This document shows positions 1-8,083 of a stretch of 33,797 nucleotides of DNA, in pieces (the first letter of the stretch is position 1; the number at the start of each line of letters is the position of its first letter). This DNA comes from Bacteroidales bacterium (GTDB lineage: Bacteria; Bacteroidota; Bacteroidia; Bacteroidales; JAGONC01). The position numbers and the translations under genes were made by a program. The DNA lies in contig JAGLWB010000199.1 of NCBI GenBank assembly GCA_023133655.1, forward strand, positions 1 through 33,797, in the 5' to 3' direction. The notes beneath the pieces were generated by a model, which saw nothing but the letters and a program-made list of their open reading frames with translations, had not been told where the DNA came from and did no database searches.

Positions 1-7
1 GCGCGAC

Positions 8-21
8 GTTATTCGTTATTC
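8..21. repeat. Two-copy heptad repeat (GTTATTC)
   Basis: Two exact tandem copies of GTTATTC lie at the edge of the window, just downstream of the menA stop. The reverse complement, GAATAAC, is the unit of another array at 27003-27030. Alone it could be chance, but it matches the heptad family seen 27 kb away in opposite orientation. Confidence 0.5.
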
Positions 22-68
22 GGATCCGCCTCAGGATCGTACAGTATGACTGATAATATTGACAACCA

Positions 69-1031
69 TCAGAACCATAGTCCAATACCTGCATCAAGAA
101 ATAAAGCAACAGTACAAAGCAACCCAAATACCAGGTTCAGCTGTGCTGTAGCACCATCAAGGGCAACAAAATCAAGTGGGCTCTTAGGGGTTTTCCTCGA
201 TAATGCTTTCGCCCAAAGTTTTAACGCTATTGGAAAAGAAAGTATCGTAATGAGGAATGTAAATGGTAATGCGGGAATCTCTCCGATGATAATTCTAGGT
301 AAAAAAACCAACCCAATAATAATAAAAAATGGGGCAAAAATCAACAAGGCATAATATACCAATGATTTTTTATCACCCAGTAAAGAGGCAATGGTAAAAA
401 TATTTTGTTTCTTATCACCTTCAATATCGCGCCAATTGTTTGCATGAAGGATAGCAATTACCAAGGTGGCCATGGGGACTGCCCAGATAACCGGGATCCA
501 GGAAAAAGTGCCTGACTGCACAAACCATGCACCCAGAGAACCCAGGATGCCAAAATTTAAAAATACCGAAAGGTCTCCTAGCGCATGATACTTTAACGTA
601 AGTTTACCTCCAACCGTATAAAAAACACCTACCAACACCCCCAAAATGCCAATAACAAGAAGAAGAGGGCCGGTTAGCCAGACAAGAATCAACCCAATAA
701 CAGTACCAACAGATAACAATAGAATAGCAGCTATCAATGCTTCCCGGGTTGATAAAATACCTTTAACTACGCCCCCACTTACGGGCGATGGAATAGTATC
801 AAGGCCTTTTTTAAAATCAGCAACATCATTCAGAAGATTAGCTCCCGAATGGAGGATAACCATCGCAAAAAAGGCAAGCAAAAACAATCCTGGTTTAAAC
901 GAATATCCACCATAAAAAACAGCCAGGAAAGTACCAAAGATCACAGGCATGGTTGAGGCCGGTAAAGCAAAAGGACGAATGGATATCATCCATTTCTTAA
1001 AAGTAGTCATCTTTTCATTCTTGTCATCCAT
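69..1031 (-). CDS. menA: 1,4-dihydroxy-2-naphthoate polyprenyltransferase (MenA, UbiA superfamily)
   Basis: This is an integral membrane prenyltransferase of menaquinone biosynthesis. It attaches the polyprenyl chain to 1,4-dihydroxy-2-naphthoate. The 320-residue protein has the family's length and about eight hydrophobic segments. The first Asp-rich Mg/diphosphate motif is visible as NLLNDVADFKKGLD (residues 65-78), and a second polar loop reads NNWRDIEGDKK around residues 197-207. The start is ATG at 1031, and a good promoter lies 44-51 bases upstream. The gene is divergent from the histidine kinase gene and no other men gene is in the window. UbiA relatives share this fold; MenA is preferred because of length, the NNWRDIEGD loop and the likely host group, where menaquinone is the usual quinone. 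Confidence 0.88.
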   Translation of the reverse strand: MDDKNEKMTTFKKWMISIRPFALPASTMPVIFGTFLAVFYGGYSFKPGLFLLAFFAMVILHSGANLLNDVADFKKGLDTIPSPVSGGVVKGILSTREALIAAILLLSVGTVIGLILVWLTGPLLLVIGILGVLVGVFYTVGGKLTLKYHALGDLSVFLNFGILGSLGAWFVQSGTFSWIPVIWAVPMATLVIAILHANNWRDIEGDKKQNIFTIASLLGDKKSLVYYALLIFAPFFIIIGLVFLPRIIIGEIPALPFTFLITILSFPIALKLWAKALSRKTPKSPLDFVALDGATAQLNLVFGLLCTVALFLDAGIGLWF

Positions 1032-1074
1032 AATTATTTATCTTTTCTATTTTAACTTCTAATTACAAAAAAAA

Positions 1075-1104
1075 CAAAAGTACAATATTATTAATTTCTG
1101 CAAA
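1075..1104 (-). promoter_or_regulatory. Bacteroidota-type promoter for menA
   Basis: On the minus strand a -33 element TTTG (1104-1101) is followed after 18 bases by a -7 element TACTTTTG (1082-1075), matching the TAnnTTTG consensus of the Bacteroidota primary sigma factor. Transcription would start around 1068, giving a short leader before the menA ATG at 1031. Confidence 0.6.
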
Positions 1105-1152
1105 CTGATAAATAACCCAAAAAATAAAACCATCATTTTTCAGAATAAGTTT

Positions 1153-1160
1153 TATTTTTG
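1153..1160 (+). promoter_or_regulatory. Probable -7 box for histidine kinase-hemW unit
   Basis: TATTTTTG matches TAnnTTTG exactly. It lies 74 bases before the likely TTG start of the kinase gene. No convincing -33 TTG was found at the expected distance. Confidence 0.4.
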
Positions 1161-1233
1161 ACAAAGAATTGCGCGCTTCTCATAAATATACTATTTTGTT
1201 TTTCAAAGCGTTTCATCAATAAACCTGAAGAAA

Positions 1234-2736
1234 TTGAACGTATATACGCAAAAAAAACGATGGAAATTAAGCCTTTTCGCGACAGCAGCTTTTATTGTAG
1301 CTGGCTCGCTCTGGTATTCCAATATTTTGGTCAGAAAGATTGCGGCAGAGCAACGGCAGAATATCAGGATCTGGGCTGATGCCATTCAAAGCAGAGCTGC
1401 TCTTGTTAAGCATACTGAAGATTTTTTTGAAACATTGAAGGATGAAGAAAGAAAAAGGGTTGAGCTGCTTGCTGAAGCAACAAAAAGACTTATTTATGCT
1501 GAGGATGATGAAGAATTGACATTTTACTCTGAGATCATTTCCGGGAACACAACAATCCCTGTTATACAAACAGATATTTATGGCAACATCAAGGGTGTGA
1601 ATAATATTGATCTTGATACGGCTGTCGTTAAAGTCCTGGAAGGTGAACTCAGGCAAGAATTTACCGTTTACGAGCCTGTAAAAGTAAGTGCATATGGAAA
1701 TATCAGTTATATATATTACAAAAATTCACATACCTATACTCAGTTACGCAATTACCTGGAACACCTGATTGAGTCATTTTTCTCAGAGGTTGTCTTGAAT
1801 GCAGCCTCTGTTCCCGTTATCATTACCGACAGCACAAAAAATAATGTCATTGAATACGGAAATATCGATTCTGCCAGGATCCAGAATCCGGTTTTTGTTC
1901 AAAATACAATTGTCGAAATGGCCGGGCAAAATGACCCGATCATTATTGATCTGGCCGAACAAGGAACAAGATACATCTTCTATAAAGATTCATACTTGCT
2001 AACCCAACTTCGTTATTATCCCATCATACAATTCAGCATTATCGGCCTGTTTCTCTTTATTACTTATCTTTTATTCAATACTGCCAGAAAGTCAGAACAA
2101 AACCAGGTATGGGTTGGGATGTCGAAAGAGACAGCCCATCAACTTGGCACACCACTGTCATCAATTATGGCATGGATAGAGTTGTTAAAACTTAAGCAAC
2201 TTGATAATAAAATCGTTCAGGAAATAGAAAATGATGTAAATAGGCTACAGATCATCAGCGAGCGATTTTCAAAAATTGGATCGATCCCAAAACTTGTTCC
2301 TGAAAATATTATTGCTATCCTTTACGACTCGACTGAATACTTGAAAACACGTACATCAAAAAAAATCACCTACCGTATCAATCATCCAAAAGACCATAAC
2401 ATCACGGCTCCGATTAACTTGCACCTGTTTGAATGGGTTATTGAAAACCTGTGTAAAAACGCCATTGATGCCATGGGGAGTATGGGTGTTATTGATATCA
2501 ATATCACCGAAGATCTAAAAAAAGTCTTTGTTGATATTTCAGATACAGGTAAAGGCGTTTCCAGGTCCAACCAAAAAACTATTTTCAATCCCGGAGTAAC
2601 AAGCAAGAGAAGAGGATGGGGGCTGGGATTGTCTCTTTCAAAACGAATCATTAAAGATTATCACAAAGGAAAAATATTTGTTAAATCTTCGGTTATTGAC
2701 AAGGGAACAACCTTCAGGATTGTTCTCAATAAATAA
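1234..2736 (+). CDS. Membrane sensor histidine kinase (orphan)
   Basis: This predicted inner-membrane two-component sensor kinase would autophosphorylate on His and pass phosphate to an unknown response regulator. The 500-residue protein has a transmembrane helix at about 12-33, an extracytoplasmic sensor region at about 35-260 with no recognised domain, and a second helix at about 262-284. The HisKA H-box SKETAHQLGTPLSS has H302, the N-box is ENLCKNAIDAM (N405, N409), and the ATP-lid glycine boxes are DTGKG (437-441) and GWGLGL (461-466). All catalytic motifs look intact. No ATG suits the reading frame: it opens after a stop at 1183 and the first plausible start is TTG at 1234. hemW follows 17 bases downstream. 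No response regulator gene is in the window. Confidence 0.88.
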   Translation: MNVYTQKKRWKLSLFATAAFIVAGSLWYSNILVRKIAAEQRQNIRIWADAIQSRAALVKHTEDFFETLKDEERKRVELLAEATKRLIYAEDDEELTFYSEIISGNTTIPVIQTDIYGNIKGVNNIDLDTAVVKVLEGELRQEFTVYEPVKVSAYGNISYIYYKNSHTYTQLRNYLEHLIESFFSEVVLNAASVPVIITDSTKNNVIEYGNIDSARIQNPVFVQNTIVEMAGQNDPIIIDLAEQGTRYIFYKDSYLLTQLRYYPIIQFSIIGLFLFITYLLFNTARKSEQNQVWVGMSKETAHQLGTPLSSIMAWIELLKLKQLDNKIVQEIENDVNRLQIISERFSKIGSIPKLVPENIIAILYDSTEYLKTRTSKKITYRINHPKDHNITAPINLHLFEWVIENLCKNAIDAMGSMGVIDINITEDLKKVFVDISDTGKGVSRSNQKTIFNPGVTSKRRGWGLGLSLSKRIIKDYHKGKIFVKSSVIDKGTTFRIVLNK

Positions 2737-2753
2737 CCAATATCGACCATCTT

Positions 2754-3872
2754 ATGGCTGGTATATATATTCATATCCCCTTCTGTAAGCAAAAATGTCA
2801 CTACTGTAATTTCTTTTCACAGGCTTCAACTAAACATAAGCAAGCTTTTATTTTAGCCCTACTGACAGAAATTGAACTTCAGAAAGACTACCTCAACGGA
2901 GAAGAAATAAAAACAATTTATTTGGGGGGGGGTACCCCCTCATTGCTTTCAGACAAGGAAATAAAATTGATCTTCAAAAAAATAAGCAACTTTTTTGAAA
3001 TATCCACTGCGGTTGAAATTACCCTTGAAGCAAATCCGGACGACCTCAACAAGGAGTATCTTTCAAAACTTAAAGGAACAAAAGTAAATCGATTAAGTAT
3101 TGGGATTCAATCATTTCATGATGATGACCTACAATACCTCAACAGGGCTCACCGGGGACAGCAAGCTCTAAATTCGATACAGGAAGCCCGGTTAGTTTTT
3201 GAGAACCTGAGCATTGATCTCATTTACGGCATCCCGACACTCAACCATAAAAAATGGATCGAAAACCTTAATACCGTTTATCAATTAAATATCCCTCATG
3301 TTTCTGCATATGCATTGACTGTAGAACCTAAAACAGCACTTGCTTTTTTTATAAAAAAGGGGAAATATGCCACGGTGAAAGACCAGTCTGTTATTGATCA
3401 TTTCCATATACTTTGTGATGTAATGGAAAGTTATGATTACGAACATTATGAAATATCTAACTTTTCAAAAAAGAAATATCATTCGCTTCATAACACAAGC
3501 TATTGGTCGGGCAGTAAATACCTGGGGCTTGGCCCATCAGCCCATTCTTTCAATGGCGTGTCGCGGCAATGGAATATTGCTAATATATCTCAGTATATCG
3601 AAAGCCTCCAACACCAAAATATTCCATTTACCAGGGAAATATTATCGAAGCAACAGAAATACAACGAATATGTGATGACCTCACTCCGTACCATTAGGGG
3701 AACTGACGCTAACTATATATTACAAGAATTTGGCAATGACCTCTATGATCATTTCCTGAAGGAAGTAGCTGTTTTTCTAAATGATAAAAAAATCAACCGG
3801 GCCGTTTCAACGTTTACATTAACCCGTGAGGGAAAACTTTTTGCTGACCGGATAACAGCAAGTCTTTTCTAA
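2754..3872 (+). CDS. hemW: Radical SAM heme chaperone HemW
   Basis: HemW is a radical SAM protein related to the oxygen-independent coproporphyrinogen oxidase HemN; in studied bacteria it binds and delivers heme. The 372-residue protein has the [4Fe-4S] motif CKQKCHYC very near its N terminus (C11, C15, C18), the SAM-binding GGGTPS motif around residue 59, and HNTSYW, the HNxxYW signature that separates HemW from true HemN. It lacks the longer N-terminal region of HemN. It starts with ATG 17 bases after the kinase stop, so the two are probably co-transcribed. It ends 7 bases before the stop of the convergent EEP-family gene. A poly-G run (about 2924-2931) lies in the GGGTPS codons and could be prone to slippage. 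Confidence 0.9.
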   Translation: MAGIYIHIPFCKQKCHYCNFFSQASTKHKQAFILALLTEIELQKDYLNGEEIKTIYLGGGTPSLLSDKEIKLIFKKISNFFEISTAVEITLEANPDDLNKEYLSKLKGTKVNRLSIGIQSFHDDDLQYLNRAHRGQQALNSIQEARLVFENLSIDLIYGIPTLNHKKWIENLNTVYQLNIPHVSAYALTVEPKTALAFFIKKGKYATVKDQSVIDHFHILCDVMESYDYEHYEISNFSKKKYHSLHNTSYWSGSKYLGLGPSAHSFNGVSRQWNIANISQYIESLQHQNIPFTREILSKQQKYNEYVMTSLRTIRGTDANYILQEFGNDLYDHFLKEVAVFLNDKKINRAVSTFTLTREGKLFADRITASLF

Positions 3873-3879
3873 TAAACTG

Positions 3880-4974
3880 CTATAAGCCTATTTTCAAATA
3901 TACCGGTTGGTGATCCGAAAACTTAAATTCCGTTTGAATGGTATTCACTTCAATTATGTCAACATTTGGGGAGACAATAAAATAATCAATGATGGTGGTT
4001 TTAGTTTTGCCTTTATAGTATGATGTTGACACGTCTCTGTTTGTGGGGGTTGTTGAATCATATGCCCATTTCCATCCCTCCGGGAAAAAATCCTTTTCAG
4101 TAACCGGAGGTATTATTTTCATGACATCGCCGGTTGTAATCTGCACGGGATTAAAACCGGATGGATTTATATTCCAGTCACCTCCCGAGATAACATAATT
4201 ACCCTTTTGATATTCATCCAGCATACATTTTTTTAGCATCTCCATCTGAACTCTTTTTGCAGCGCCACTTTCATCATACGCAGAATTATGTGTATTTATA
4301 ATCACCAGATCCTTATCGCCTACCTTATAGCGTGAAAGAATATAACACCGGCTAAAAAAAAATAGTCTTTTCGGCCAAGCTGCATCCGGGGGAAAGCTGT
4401 AACGAAAAGCTTCCGTTGAATGGTATAGACTAAACACCACCATCCCGCTTTCAACCCGGCCCATAGGAGCATACACGGGAACCGGCACATACCAAACATC
4501 GTAATTTTTTGCGAAGGTGGTATTATAATTGCCCAGTAACCTGGAAATATGTTCAACCTGATTGGTAAAATAACCTCTTTTCGAAAAAACATCTACTTCC
4601 TGTAACAGCACAAAATCAACAGGTTCAATTCTTTCAAGGGTGTTCAAAATACCAGCCATGTATAATTCGGCAGTGTTGGGGTCAGGCCTGACCGTTTTTC
4701 CTCCTTCATAAAAAAAATCCATCTCTTTCCCAAGGCCGGCATAACCAATGTTCCATGTGATTAACAACAGGGTATTCTTTTCAATATTATTTAACCGGTT
4801 AACACCTGTTTCATATAATTTTTCGCAATTTGCCGGCTTATAAAACAAAATCTGGTTTATAATAATCAGGCCAAGAAGGGCCAAAAGAACAAATGCTACT
4901 AACCCTACAACAATCTTATATACTATTTGAAAGATGCTTCGCATATATTCTAACGACTCATGAACCCTTGCCAA
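3880..4974 (-). CDS. Membrane-anchored endonuclease/exonuclease/phosphatase (EEP) family protein
   Basis: The 364-residue protein has one N-terminal membrane helix (about 17-43) followed by an EEP-fold hydrolase domain. Metal and catalytic motifs are visible: TWNIGY for the N-terminal Asn, LLQEVD with the metal-binding Glu, NTHNSAYDESG with the catalytic His region, GGDWNINP for the Asp/Asn pair, and the C-terminal SDHQPVYL. EEP members cleave phosphodiester bonds in DNA, phospholipids or inositol phosphates. The substrate here cannot be told; membrane anchoring with an outward-facing domain would fit a phosphodiesterase or nuclease acting outside the cytoplasm. An alternative start at 4944 (MRSIF) would leave a more typical short N-terminus before the helix. 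The gene is convergent with hemW and divergent from the GH3 gene. Confidence 0.8.
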   Translation of the reverse strand: MARVHESLEYMRSIFQIVYKIVVGLVAFVLLALLGLIIINQILFYKPANCEKLYETGVNRLNNIEKNTLLLITWNIGYAGLGKEMDFFYEGGKTVRPDPNTAELYMAGILNTLERIEPVDFVLLQEVDVFSKRGYFTNQVEHISRLLGNYNTTFAKNYDVWYVPVPVYAPMGRVESGMVVFSLYHSTEAFRYSFPPDAAWPKRLFFFSRCYILSRYKVGDKDLVIINTHNSAYDESGAAKRVQMEMLKKCMLDEYQKGNYVISGGDWNINPSGFNPVQITTGDVMKIIPPVTEKDFFPEGWKWAYDSTTPTNRDVSTSYYKGKTKTTIIDYFIVSPNVDIIEVNTIQTEFKFSDHQPVYLKIGL

Positions 4975-5015
4975 TATATTATAATTTCATACAACCCGAT
5001 ATGCCTTATTTTACG

Positions 5016-5023
5016 CAAATATA
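5016..5023 (-). promoter_or_regulatory. Probable -7 box for EEP-family gene
   Basis: The minus strand reads TATATTTG, an exact TAnnTTTG match, 42 bases upstream of the ATG at 4974. No clear -33 TTG was found. Confidence 0.4.
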
Positions 5024-5107
5024 CACATACTGTATAAAAAAAATCGTACGAATAATTGCCATAATCACTAAAAAATATTTTTTTCAAAGGAAATATTTTA
5101 TTTGTTG

Positions 5108-5115
5108 TATTTTTG
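5108..5115 (+). promoter_or_regulatory. Probable -7 box for GH3-LysE unit
   Basis: TATTTTTG matches TAnnTTTG exactly and sits 23 bases before the ATG at 5138, so a leader of roughly 16 bases would result. A TTTGTTG precedes it directly but is too close to be the -33 element. Confidence 0.45.
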
Positions 5116-5137
5116 TTAAAACTATAACTTCTACCTT

Positions 5138-6682
5138 ATGCCGTTGATGGGTGTCATCATAAAAAAAGCTATTGAATTCAGGAGTAAAATTCCAAAAGAC
5201 ATCAAGAGAGTTGATGGTTTTAGTGCCCAAACCAAAGTTCTTCGAAAATTGCTACGGAAAGCACAGTTTACCTATTTTGGAGAACATTATAACTTTTTTG
5301 ATCTTCTGAAGCAAGATGATCTTATCAAAACATTTAAAGAAAACGTTCCTATTCATGATTATAACGCCATTTTTTCAAATTGGTGGTATCGGTCATTAAA
5401 TGGCGAAGCCTATATAACCTGGCCGGGGAGGATTAAGTATTTTGCTTTGAGCTCAGGAACATCAGAAGCCTCCAGTAAATACATCCCGGTAACAAGTGAT
5501 ATGTTACGGGCAATAAAGAAAATCAGTATACGCCAACTTTTGTCAATGGTCAATTACGATTTCCCGCCCAATTTTTTTGATAAGGGAGTGCTGATGCTTG
5601 GAGGAAGTACACACCTGCATTATAACGGCACATATTACGAAGGGGATCTTTCAGGAATTTCAGCCAGTAATATTCCATTTTGGTTTCAGCATTTTTATAA
5701 ACCGGGAAAACGAATATCAAAAGAACGGGATTGGACAACTAAACTGGATGAGATAGTTAAATCAGCACCCAACTGGGATATTGGGATTATTGTTGGCGTA
5801 CCTGCCTGGTTACAGATCCTGTTAAAAAAAATTATTGATCATCATCATTTAAACACCATACATGATATATGGCCTAACCTTTCTATTTACGTTCACGGAG
5901 GGGTTTCTTTTGATCCATACGTTAATAGTTTCGAAAAGCTTTTAGCGCACCCACTTACATATATGGAAACCTACCTGGCATCCGAAGGATTCATTGCCTA
6001 TCAAAGTCGCCCTAACACCCATTCGATGGAATTGGTCCTGGACAATGGTATATTCTATGAATTTGTTCCTTTTAATGAGGAAAACTTCGATAATGAAGGT
6101 AATATTTTGGCCACTCCTTCAACGCTGACTATTGATGAAGTTAAAGAGCATGAAGAATATGCTTTATTGTTATCGACCAATGCCGGAGCCTGGCGATACC
6201 TTATCGGTGATACGATCAAATTTACATCTATCGACCTAAAAGAAATTGTGATTACAGGCAGAACAAAACATTTTCTGAATCTATGTGGTGAACATTTATC
6301 GCAGGAAAACATGAACCGTGCTATCAAAATGCTTGAAGATAATTTCAATATTGGGATTGATGAATTTTCTGTTACCGGAATCAAGTATGGTTCTATGTTT
6401 GCACATAAATGGTATCTTGGAACAAATGACCCCATTAATCCCAAGGTAGCAAGAAATAAGATTGACGAATACCTGAAAGTTCTTAATGATGACTATCGTG
6501 TAGAGCGAATAGCAGCTATTAAGGATGTGATCGTTGAAATTTATCCGGCAGATGTATTTTATGATTGGATGAAACTTTGTGGAAAAGAAGGAGGACAAAA
6601 TAAATTTCCCAGGATTCTAAAAAATGAACCATTGAAAAAATGGGAAGAGTATCTCAGCAACTTACAAGATCAAGGTAATTAA
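5138..6682 (+). CDS. GH3 auxin-responsive promoter family protein (adenylate-forming)
   Basis: This 514-residue protein belongs to the GH3 acyl-acid amido synthetase family, which is well known in plants and common but uncharacterised in Bacteroidota. These enzymes activate a carboxylic acid with ATP and conjugate it to an amine. The nucleotide-binding motif is FALSSGTSEASSKYIPVT, around residues 107-124. The later GDTIKFT and GRTKHFLNLCGEHLS stretches match the adenylate-binding and hinge regions. The length is as expected. ATG at 5138 and ATG at 5147 are both possible starts. A LysE-type exporter gene begins 4 bases after the stop, so the pair is probably one operon. A link, such as export of the conjugate, is only inference, and the substrate is unknown. 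Confidence 0.85.
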   Translation: MPLMGVIIKKAIEFRSKIPKDIKRVDGFSAQTKVLRKLLRKAQFTYFGEHYNFFDLLKQDDLIKTFKENVPIHDYNAIFSNWWYRSLNGEAYITWPGRIKYFALSSGTSEASSKYIPVTSDMLRAIKKISIRQLLSMVNYDFPPNFFDKGVLMLGGSTHLHYNGTYYEGDLSGISASNIPFWFQHFYKPGKRISKERDWTTKLDEIVKSAPNWDIGIIVGVPAWLQILLKKIIDHHHLNTIHDIWPNLSIYVHGGVSFDPYVNSFEKLLAHPLTYMETYLASEGFIAYQSRPNTHSMELVLDNGIFYEFVPFNEENFDNEGNILATPSTLTIDEVKEHEEYALLLSTNAGAWRYLIGDTIKFTSIDLKEIVITGRTKHFLNLCGEHLSQENMNRAIKMLEDNFNIGIDEFSVTGIKYGSMFAHKWYLGTNDPINPKVARNKIDEYLKVLNDDYRVERIAAIKDVIVEIYPADVFYDWMKLCGKEGGQNKFPRILKNEPLKKWEEYLSNLQDQGN

Positions 6683-6686
6683 AATT

Positions 6687-7331
6687 ATGGTAGCTGTTTT
6701 TTTTGAAGGTATTGTACTTGGGTTGATTGTTTCGATAACTGTTGGGCCTGCATTTTTTGCGATTATTCAAACAGGCGTTCAACGAGGATTCTACCAGGGG
6801 TTTTTTATGGCTCTGGGGATCTCGTTAAGTGATATCACCCTGATTGCTATTTGTTATCTGGGAGCTTCATTTATTTTCGATAACCCCGAAAATAAATTAT
6901 ACATTGGTTTAATTGGTGGTATTGTTCTCTTAAGCTTCGGTTTTTTTACTTTCACCCGAAAGCCTGAAATTCTGTTAAGAAGAAGCAGTAAATACAAAAC
7001 CCCCACGAAAAGGCCCGGCCCATTAACCTATTTTTTCAAGGGTTACTTTTTAAATGTGATAAACCCTTTTTTATTTCTTTTCTGGCTTACAGCTATGGGA
7101 TGGGTATCATCAAAAGCTGAAGAAGGAAAGCTACTGCAATATGCATTGTCTTTTTTTGCAGGCACCATTGGAACAGTTTTCCTTATCGATTTATTAAAAT
7201 CATTCATTGGCAACAAAATCAAAAAATACTTGCGACCCAGAACCATGCTTTGGCTTAACCGGGTTGTTGGCATTCTATTAATTAGCTCAGGCGTAATATT
7301 GATTGTCAAGACTATGGTTACCTGGTTTTAG
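6687..7331 (+). CDS. LysE family translocator
   Basis: The 214-residue membrane protein has six predicted helices (about 5-25, 37-60, 70-90, 115-140, 150-172 and 190-210). The N-terminal VGPAFFAIIQTGVQRG is the typical LysE/RhtB signature and NVINPFLFLFWL is the mid-protein Asn-Pro helix. Family members export amino acids or related compounds by proton exchange. The gene starts with ATG 4 bases after the GH3 stop, indicating translational coupling or at least co-transcription. The substrate is not deducible; an amino acid or the GH3 product are both possible. A strong REP-like hairpin pair follows 45 bases after the stop and may act as terminator. Confidence 0.85.
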   Translation: MVAVFFEGIVLGLIVSITVGPAFFAIIQTGVQRGFYQGFFMALGISLSDITLIAICYLGASFIFDNPENKLYIGLIGGIVLLSFGFFTFTRKPEILLRRSSKYKTPTKRPGPLTYFFKGYFLNVINPFLFLFWLTAMGWVSSKAEEGKLLQYALSFFAGTIGTVFLIDLLKSFIGNKIKKYLRPRTMLWLNRVVGILLISSGVILIVKTMVTWF

Positions 7332-7375
7332 TTTTAACCTGATTAATTCATAAACTTTATGTGAAAAGCTATCAA

Positions 7376-7437
7376 TAGCCCCGCCTTTCAAGGCGGGGAT
7401 TAAAAAGCAAATAACACAGCCCTAAAGGACGGGGCTA
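7376..7437. repeat. REP-like inverted pair of GC-rich hairpins
   Basis: A perfect hairpin CCCCGCCTTTCAAGGCGGGG (7379-7398) is followed 26 bases later by AAAGGACGGGGCTA, the near reverse complement of the first arm (TAGCCCCGCCTTT). The two halves therefore also form one large inverted repeat. This bipartite layout is that of REP/BIME elements mobilised by REP-associated tyrosine transposases (RAYT); no RAYT gene is in the window. It may also terminate the GH3-lysE transcript. Confidence 0.65.
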
Positions 7438-7508
7438 GTGAAATTCTATTAATCAACAATTTGTGCATAATTCAAGTTAAAAAGATTTTTAAAATTAATT
7501 CGGATATT

Positions 7509-8054
7509 ATGAAAGAACAATTAAGAAAGGGCTGGTGGTTTTTGACCATCAAGGGCATTTTATTTATTCTGTTTGGTTTGACAGCTTTACTTTATCCCGG
7601 GGAAGTTATTACCACCATTGTATTATATTTAGGATTGATCATCTTTGTTGAGGGCATTCTTTTTATCATCGGGGCTATTTATAATAAAAAACGACAAAAA
7701 GCCTGGGAGCTTTGGATGTTGGAAGGAATTATGGATGCTATTATCGGGCTGCTTTTTATGATTTACCCAGGTCTTACAATGAAAATTTTTATTATTATTA
7801 TCGGAATCTGGGCCATAATGCTTGGTGTGTACCAAATAATAACTTACTTTACAGTGGAAGCACATCCCGGCAACAAATTTTTTTACCTTATAAACGGGTT
7901 ATTAGCTCTTCTGATGGGGGTTTTTATGATATCAAATCCTTTTGAAGGCGGAAAATTTATAACTGTTACTGTAGGTATATTTTCATTGATTTTTGGGGTC
8001 ATGCTTACAGTTACATCAATAAAAATGAGAGAGACTGTAAAAAAAAAAGGTTGA
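7509..8054 (+). CDS. HdeD family (DUF308) membrane protein
   Basis: This small integral membrane protein of the DUF308/HdeD family has 181 residues from the ATG at 7509 and about six hydrophobic helices arranged as two similar halves. Each half carries the family's pattern of an aromatic and Gly-rich helix followed by a YPG turn (LLYPGEVI near the start and MIYPGLTM in the middle). E. coli HdeD is linked to acid resistance at high cell density; the role in Bacteroidota is unknown. The reading frame is open from 7461, but the upstream residues are Lys/Ile-rich and lack family character, so the internal ATG is preferred. It is convergent with recJ, with 29 bases between the stops. Confidence 0.8.
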   Translation: MKEQLRKGWWFLTIKGILFILFGLTALLYPGEVITTIVLYLGLIIFVEGILFIIGAIYNKKRQKAWELWMLEGIMDAIIGLLFMIYPGLTMKIFIIIIGIWAIMLGVYQIITYFTVEAHPGNKFFYLINGLLALLMGVFMISNPFEGGKFITVTVGIFSLIFGVMLTVTSIKMRETVKKKG

Positions 8055-8083
8055 ATAGAAGCTTCGAAGCAGTATTCCCTTAA

